Positions 16,610 to 19,213 of a stretch of 19,213 bases of DNA are shown in pieces. The stretch lies in the NCBI GenBank assembly GCA_964480915.1, contig CAYZRS010000084.1, forward strand, positions 1 through 19,213, read 5' to 3'. Below the pieces are notes generated by a model. The model was not told the DNA's origin, did not search any database, and worked only from the letters and a program-made list of their open reading frames with translations. Origin of the DNA: CAWGCE01 sp964480915 (lineage in GTDB: Bacteria > Planctomycetota > Planctomycetia > Pirellulales > Pirellulaceae). The position numbers were made by a program, and so were the translations under genes. How positions within the stretch are numbered: the stretch's first letter is position 1; every line of letters begins with the position of its first letter.

Positions 16610-17290
16610 ATGGCACTATTCCTTAGAGTTGCTGCGGCAACCCTAGCGCTTTGTTGTATTAACCCATCTGCTTCGGCAGGCCTCGTATTGCTTGATGACT
16701 CAACAGGCAACGGTGGCGCCGCATTTGAATCAGGGTCAAGCTTCGTAATCAGTGGGGTAACGATTTCAGCGACAACGTCTACCACGCTTGGTGACCTGAC
16801 GTCGGTTTTTTCGGCGAACGGATCTGGATCTGGTGTCAATAGTGGTGGTATCTCCGGCGCCGCCGACGGCGCTAGTGCCGTTGATAGCGGTGAACACATC
16901 GTATTTGAGTTTAGCTTCCCATCGAACTTGATTGTCTCACTAGATTCGTTCGATTTTTCAGGGGTCGGCTCATCCGAAGGAGGAGACGGTGCGTTGGTGA
17001 GTCATAATGGCGGCGCAGACATTCTGTTGGAAACAGGCGCGGGCAATTTCAATGGATCGTCCGATCTATGGACACCGGGTCTGATGTTGTCGAGTGGTGA
17101 CACATTGCGAATCGGAGCCGAATCTCAGATTGTCCTGGAAGCCTTTACACTTGACGTGACAGCCGTACCAGAATCGACTTCACTGCTGTTTTGCAGCGTT
17201 GGCTTCGCCGCTTGCTTCGGCTTTCGGAAGATCAAGATTTTGATTGGGAGTGTCGCACGTTCTCTAGTTCCAATCATCGCGAACGTTTAA
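16610..17290 (+). CDS. Small secreted PEP-CTERM-like protein with VPEST tail
   Basis: A 226-residue predicted secreted protein. From ATG 16610 it begins MALFLRVAAATLALCC, with a signal peptide cleaved after NPSASA (about residue 20). In-frame TTG 16574 would add 12 residues ahead of the signal peptide and is less likely. The mature chain is acidic and rich in Gly, Ser and Asp, and starts GLVLLDDSTGNG. That is like the mature start of the gene at 17602, suggesting related cargo. The C-terminal signal is a variant: VPEST at 186-190 instead of VPEPS, a hydrophobic segment (about 191-205), then RKIK. About 17 further residues follow, including a second hydrophobic patch, which is longer than the usual PEP-CTERM tail. 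The function is unknown. The exosortase-substrate call is likely but less firm than for the VPEPS proteins. Confidence 0.75.
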   Translation: MALFLRVAAATLALCCINPSASAGLVLLDDSTGNGGAAFESGSSFVISGVTISATTSTTLGDLTSVFSANGSGSGVNSGGISGAADGASAVDSGEHIVFEFSFPSNLIVSLDSFDFSGVGSSEGGDGALVSHNGGADILLETGAGNFNGSSDLWTPGLMLSSGDTLRIGAESQIVLEAFTLDVTAVPESTSLLFCSVGFAACFGFRKIKILIGSVARSLVPIIANV

Positions 17291-17394
17291 TCGCTTCGCG
17301 TCTCTAACAGCTCTCGAAATTGCAATGATTCGCCCGGGCAATGCTAGGCAGGCTTTCTCAAGTGGTAGTTCAATGCGGCTAACGCCAGCCACCA

Positions 17395-17437
17395 CCCTCA
17401 ATATGAGGGGGGGCAGTGCAAGCACACTCATTTTTTT
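17395..17437 (+). terminator. Weak candidate terminator after the second small PEP-CTERM gene
   Basis: A 6-bp CCCTCA/TGAGGG hairpin (17395-17409) has a T-run at 17431-17437. The gap of about 21 bases between stem and T-run is longer than in a standard intrinsic terminator. A small GTG/CAC stem (17416-17425) lies in the gap. Termination is possible but not well supported. Confidence 0.25.
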
Positions 17438-17537
17438 GTTGACGACTTCGAATGGAATTTCGAATCTCTTCGATTTGTCTGCGCCCAAAAGAACTTTTCT
17501 CGTTTTTTTCATTGAAAACGAAGGCTTCGCTGTCTAA

Positions 17538-17564
17538 ACTTCGACTCTCTTGTCTTGTCGAAGT
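17538..17564 (+). repeat. 8-bp perfect hairpin in the leader of the last PEP-CTERM gene
   Basis: ACTTCGAC (17538-17545) and GTCGAAGT (17557-17564) are exact reverse complements with an 11-base loop, ending 37 bases before ATG 17602. This could be an RNA hairpin in the leader or a protein-binding palindrome. No T-run follows, so it is not an intrinsic terminator. Confidence 0.45.
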
Positions 17565-17601
17565 CAGAGCCCTTCATGCTGTGTCGAGAAAAATCCTGGC
17601 T

Positions 17602-18453
17602 ATGTCATCATACCGCTGCCTCTCTTGTTTTCTGTTTCTTCTGCTGTCGGCACCTTGCTTCGCAGGACTAGTCTGCGACGACTCTTCAAACTATGGGGCG
17701 TGGACGGGTGACGGAGGCACAGGTTTCGGCGCATGGAGCTTTAATACGAGTGGAATCAGTACTACCTTCATGGGCTATACAAGCGATGGGAACGATTCCA
17801 CTGCAAACGGTGATGGCGACAGCAACGGTGACGGGGACGTAAACGTCTCGACGTTCGGAGGCACCAATAATTCAGCATTTGGCCTCTATTCTAACGATGG
17901 AATCGCGGAGGCCTTTCGCGGCTTTGACTCTCCGCTGGCGAGTGGCGACGTCTTCCGCATCCGCATGGATAATGGATTTCTCGAAAATGGCGGCGCACAA
18001 GGAATCGAATTACGAGACTCATCTGGTGGGGTTCTTGAATTTCTATTTCGAGGCGGTCAGTCTAACTACGAAATCGGTATTGGAGGGAGCTTTACATCGG
18101 CTTCGGTTCCTTTCACCGACGAGGGTTTGGATCTGGCATTCACAATCACCGGTGCAACAACTTTCGACCTTACGGTTACTCCACTCGATTCAAGTTTGCT
18201 CGGAGGGACCACAACTTCGGTCACTACAAGCGGAACACACAGCGGCGGGCCAATTTCAGGGCTACGATTGTTTAGCTTCGACCCTACTGGCGACGGTGTG
18301 ACCAAAAACGATGACTTTAACCTCTACTTCAACAGCCTCTCAGTGTCAGCAGTACCTGAACCGTCCTCACTGCTGTGCATATTTACAGTATTCTCGATGA
18401 TGCTTTTCACGAAGATACCGATGGTCCAACGGTTCTTTAATACGGGCGTCTAA
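17602..18453 (+). CDS. Small secreted PEP-CTERM protein
   Basis: A 283-residue predicted exosortase substrate. ATG 17602 starts MSSYRCLSCFLFLLLSAPCFAG, a good signal peptide cleaved after CFA (about residue 21). The frame is open back to 17452, but those 50 extra residues would bury the signal peptide, so the internal start is preferred. No Shine-Dalgarno site precedes it. The mature part is a Gly/Ser/Asp-rich presumed beta-sandwich. It has an acidic run at 70-80 (GDGDSNGDGDV) that could bind calcium, and it ends with DDFNLYFNSLSV before the sorting signal. That signal is VPEPS at 251-255, a hydrophobic stretch (about 256-269), then Lys/Arg residues. It may be distantly related to the cargo at 16610, which also starts AGLV and has DDS close behind. 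No enzymatic motif is seen and the function is unknown. Confidence 0.83.
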   Translation: MSSYRCLSCFLFLLLSAPCFAGLVCDDSSNYGAWTGDGGTGFGAWSFNTSGISTTFMGYTSDGNDSTANGDGDSNGDGDVNVSTFGGTNNSAFGLYSNDGIAEAFRGFDSPLASGDVFRIRMDNGFLENGGAQGIELRDSSGGVLEFLFRGGQSNYEIGIGGSFTSASVPFTDEGLDLAFTITGATTFDLTVTPLDSSLLGGTTTSVTTSGTHSGGPISGLRLFSFDPTGDGVTKNDDFNLYFNSLSVSAVPEPSSLLCIFTVFSMMLFTKIPMVQRFFNTGV

Positions 18454-18560
18454 AAGAGCCTAGCGCCCATGTTCGCAGTACCGGCTTCTACCGCAAGACC
18501 GCCACATTCCCCCTCTAACGGCAACACGACATACTTTCAAATACGGTTTCGCAACCGACT

Positions 18561-19106
18561 CTACATTCGCTCAACCTGAAAATCGTCGATCTCGATCGAG
18601 GCTCCTTGTTGCAAGAAGCCTATCGAAATCAGAAGCACTTCGGTGCTGTGCCGTTTGAGTACAGTCCCTTCCATCCCTTTTAGCGGGCCCGTTTTGACCC
18701 GAATCCGTTGGCCCGCTTCGATCTGCGATTCGTGCGTGATCGGCTTCTTCGTCGATATCAGCTGCTGAATACGACTCAGCTCCGACACCACATCGTCTGA
18801 TTCGGCGATGGGAGACACGCGTGATATGCAGTTGGTCGTAAGCGCCTCGCGACGTTCCTCATCACTTCCGTTCAAGAACAGATAACCGGCAAATAGCGGC
18901 AAGTGGGAGGTACGCACTCGGCCCGCTGGCGACCGCTTCTTCTGGGCGACCAACGGACAATAGAATTTGATGTCCATCATCCGCAGTTTTCGCATCAAGA
19001 CCTTCTCCTGTCGCGACATCGTATAGACCAACCACCACGGGTCTTCATTCGCGGTCTGTAGCAAGTCTGGCGGATGGATGTCATCTTCGCGATCAAGGAT
19101 TGGCAT
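18561..19106 (-). CDS. NusG/RfaH-like specialised transcription antiterminator
   Basis: A 181-residue paralogue of NusG. The NGN domain runs from about residue 23 (DPWWLVYTMSRQEKVLMRKL) through the family motif PLFAGYLFL at 70-78 to about residue 115. A linker leads to a C-terminal KOW domain starting AGQRIRVKTGPLKGMEGTV at 131-149. Housekeeping NusG sits with secE and rplK, which are absent here, and the setting beside EPS genes fits the RfaH/UpxY/LoaP class. Such proteins ride RNA polymerase and let it read through long polysaccharide operons. The gene is monocistronic here and convergent with the last PEP-CTERM gene, so it would act in trans. No ops-like recruitment element was recognised. 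The first 22 residues are an extension before the NGN domain, with no better internal ATG until Met30, which would remove domain residues. Confidence 0.88.
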   Translation of the reverse strand: MPILDREDDIHPPDLLQTANEDPWWLVYTMSRQEKVLMRKLRMMDIKFYCPLVAQKKRSPAGRVRTSHLPLFAGYLFLNGSDEERREALTTNCISRVSPIAESDDVVSELSRIQQLISTKKPITHESQIEAGQRIRVKTGPLKGMEGTVLKRHSTEVLLISIGFLQQGASIEIDDFQVERM

Positions 19107-19213
19107 TCGGTCGTTTCAGAATATGTGACTTGCGGGTTTGCGAAAAATACAGATCATCTCTTACACCTTCGACTCATTGATAAAACGTTTCTGGCGAAAA
19201 CGCCATATCAAGC

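Larger units (their letters stand above)
17291..17601. other. 311-base intergenic region with several inverted repeats
   Basis: No gene was seen on either strand that I would support. The stretch holds CCCTCA/TGAGGG (17395-17400 with 17404-17409, 3-base loop) followed about 21 bases later by seven Ts (17431-17437). It also holds two TTCGAAT copies 12 bases apart (17447 and 17459), CGTTTT/AAAACG (17501-17506 with 17515-17520), and the 8-bp stem at 17538-17564. The ORF open from 17452 has an internal signal peptide start at 17602, so its first 50 codons are treated as untranslated leader. Confidence 0.6.

Noticed and set aside
17439..17467. TTGACG followed 17 bases later by GAATCT as a promoter for the last PEP-CTERM gene
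   Set aside because: The -10 matches only two of six consensus bases, so the promoter is not supported.
18454..18560. Terminator between the convergent last cargo gene and the NusG-like gene
   Set aside because: No stem followed by a T-run was found on either strand.
1..19213. CRISPR arrays, tRNA or rRNA genes, insertion sequences, ops (GGCGGTAG) element, sigma-54 sites of the TGGCAC-N5-TTGC form
   Set aside because: Scanned by eye; none with convincing form was seen. TGGCAC at 16611 lacks the second half.

Overview
The window looks like a chromosomal exopolysaccharide and exosortase locus from a planctomycete of the Pirellula/Rhodopirellula type. That placement rests on four things: an exosortase fused to an EpsI-type domain, PEP-CTERM cargo proteins beside it, tandem dockerin-like calcium repeats of the GDANLDGxVNGADF kind with a PEP-CTERM-like tail, and start codons that mostly lack a Shine-Dalgarno sequence. 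No database search was possible, so the taxon is an inference. No RNA genes, insertion sequences or CRISPR arrays were seen.

Region 1 (1-8254, + strand) is a polysaccharide assembly operon. It holds two family-2 glycosyltransferases (the first cut by the left window edge), a Wzy/WaaL-type polymerase or ligase, a family-4 glycosyltransferase, an MBOAT O-acyltransferase with an SGNH-like partner, and a second family-4 glycosyltransferase with a cysteine cluster. Genes overlap by four bases or abut, which suggests translational coupling.

Region 2 (8372-11585, + strand) holds the exosortase-EpsI fusion and a membrane-anchored TPR protein, the usual companions of EPS/PEP-CTERM systems.

Region 3 (11693-18453) holds the likely cargo. 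There are three small secreted PEP-CTERM proteins and one large seven-repeat FG-GAP propeller protein with dockerin-like repeats and a PDP-type tail. Between the second and third cargo genes lie two genes on the opposite strand, a UDP-sugar 4-epimerase and a WbpA-like UDP-sugar 6-dehydrogenase, which together would supply a UDP-uronic acid.

Region 4 (18561-19106, - strand) is a NusG/RfaH-like specialised antiterminator, a probable regulator of the long operon.

Working model (inference): the cell makes an O-acylated polysaccharide containing uronic acid. It also exports proteins with PEP-CTERM tails, which the exosortase processes for placement at the surface or in the matrix. The calcium-binding propeller/dockerin protein is the most distinctive candidate for a matrix protein.
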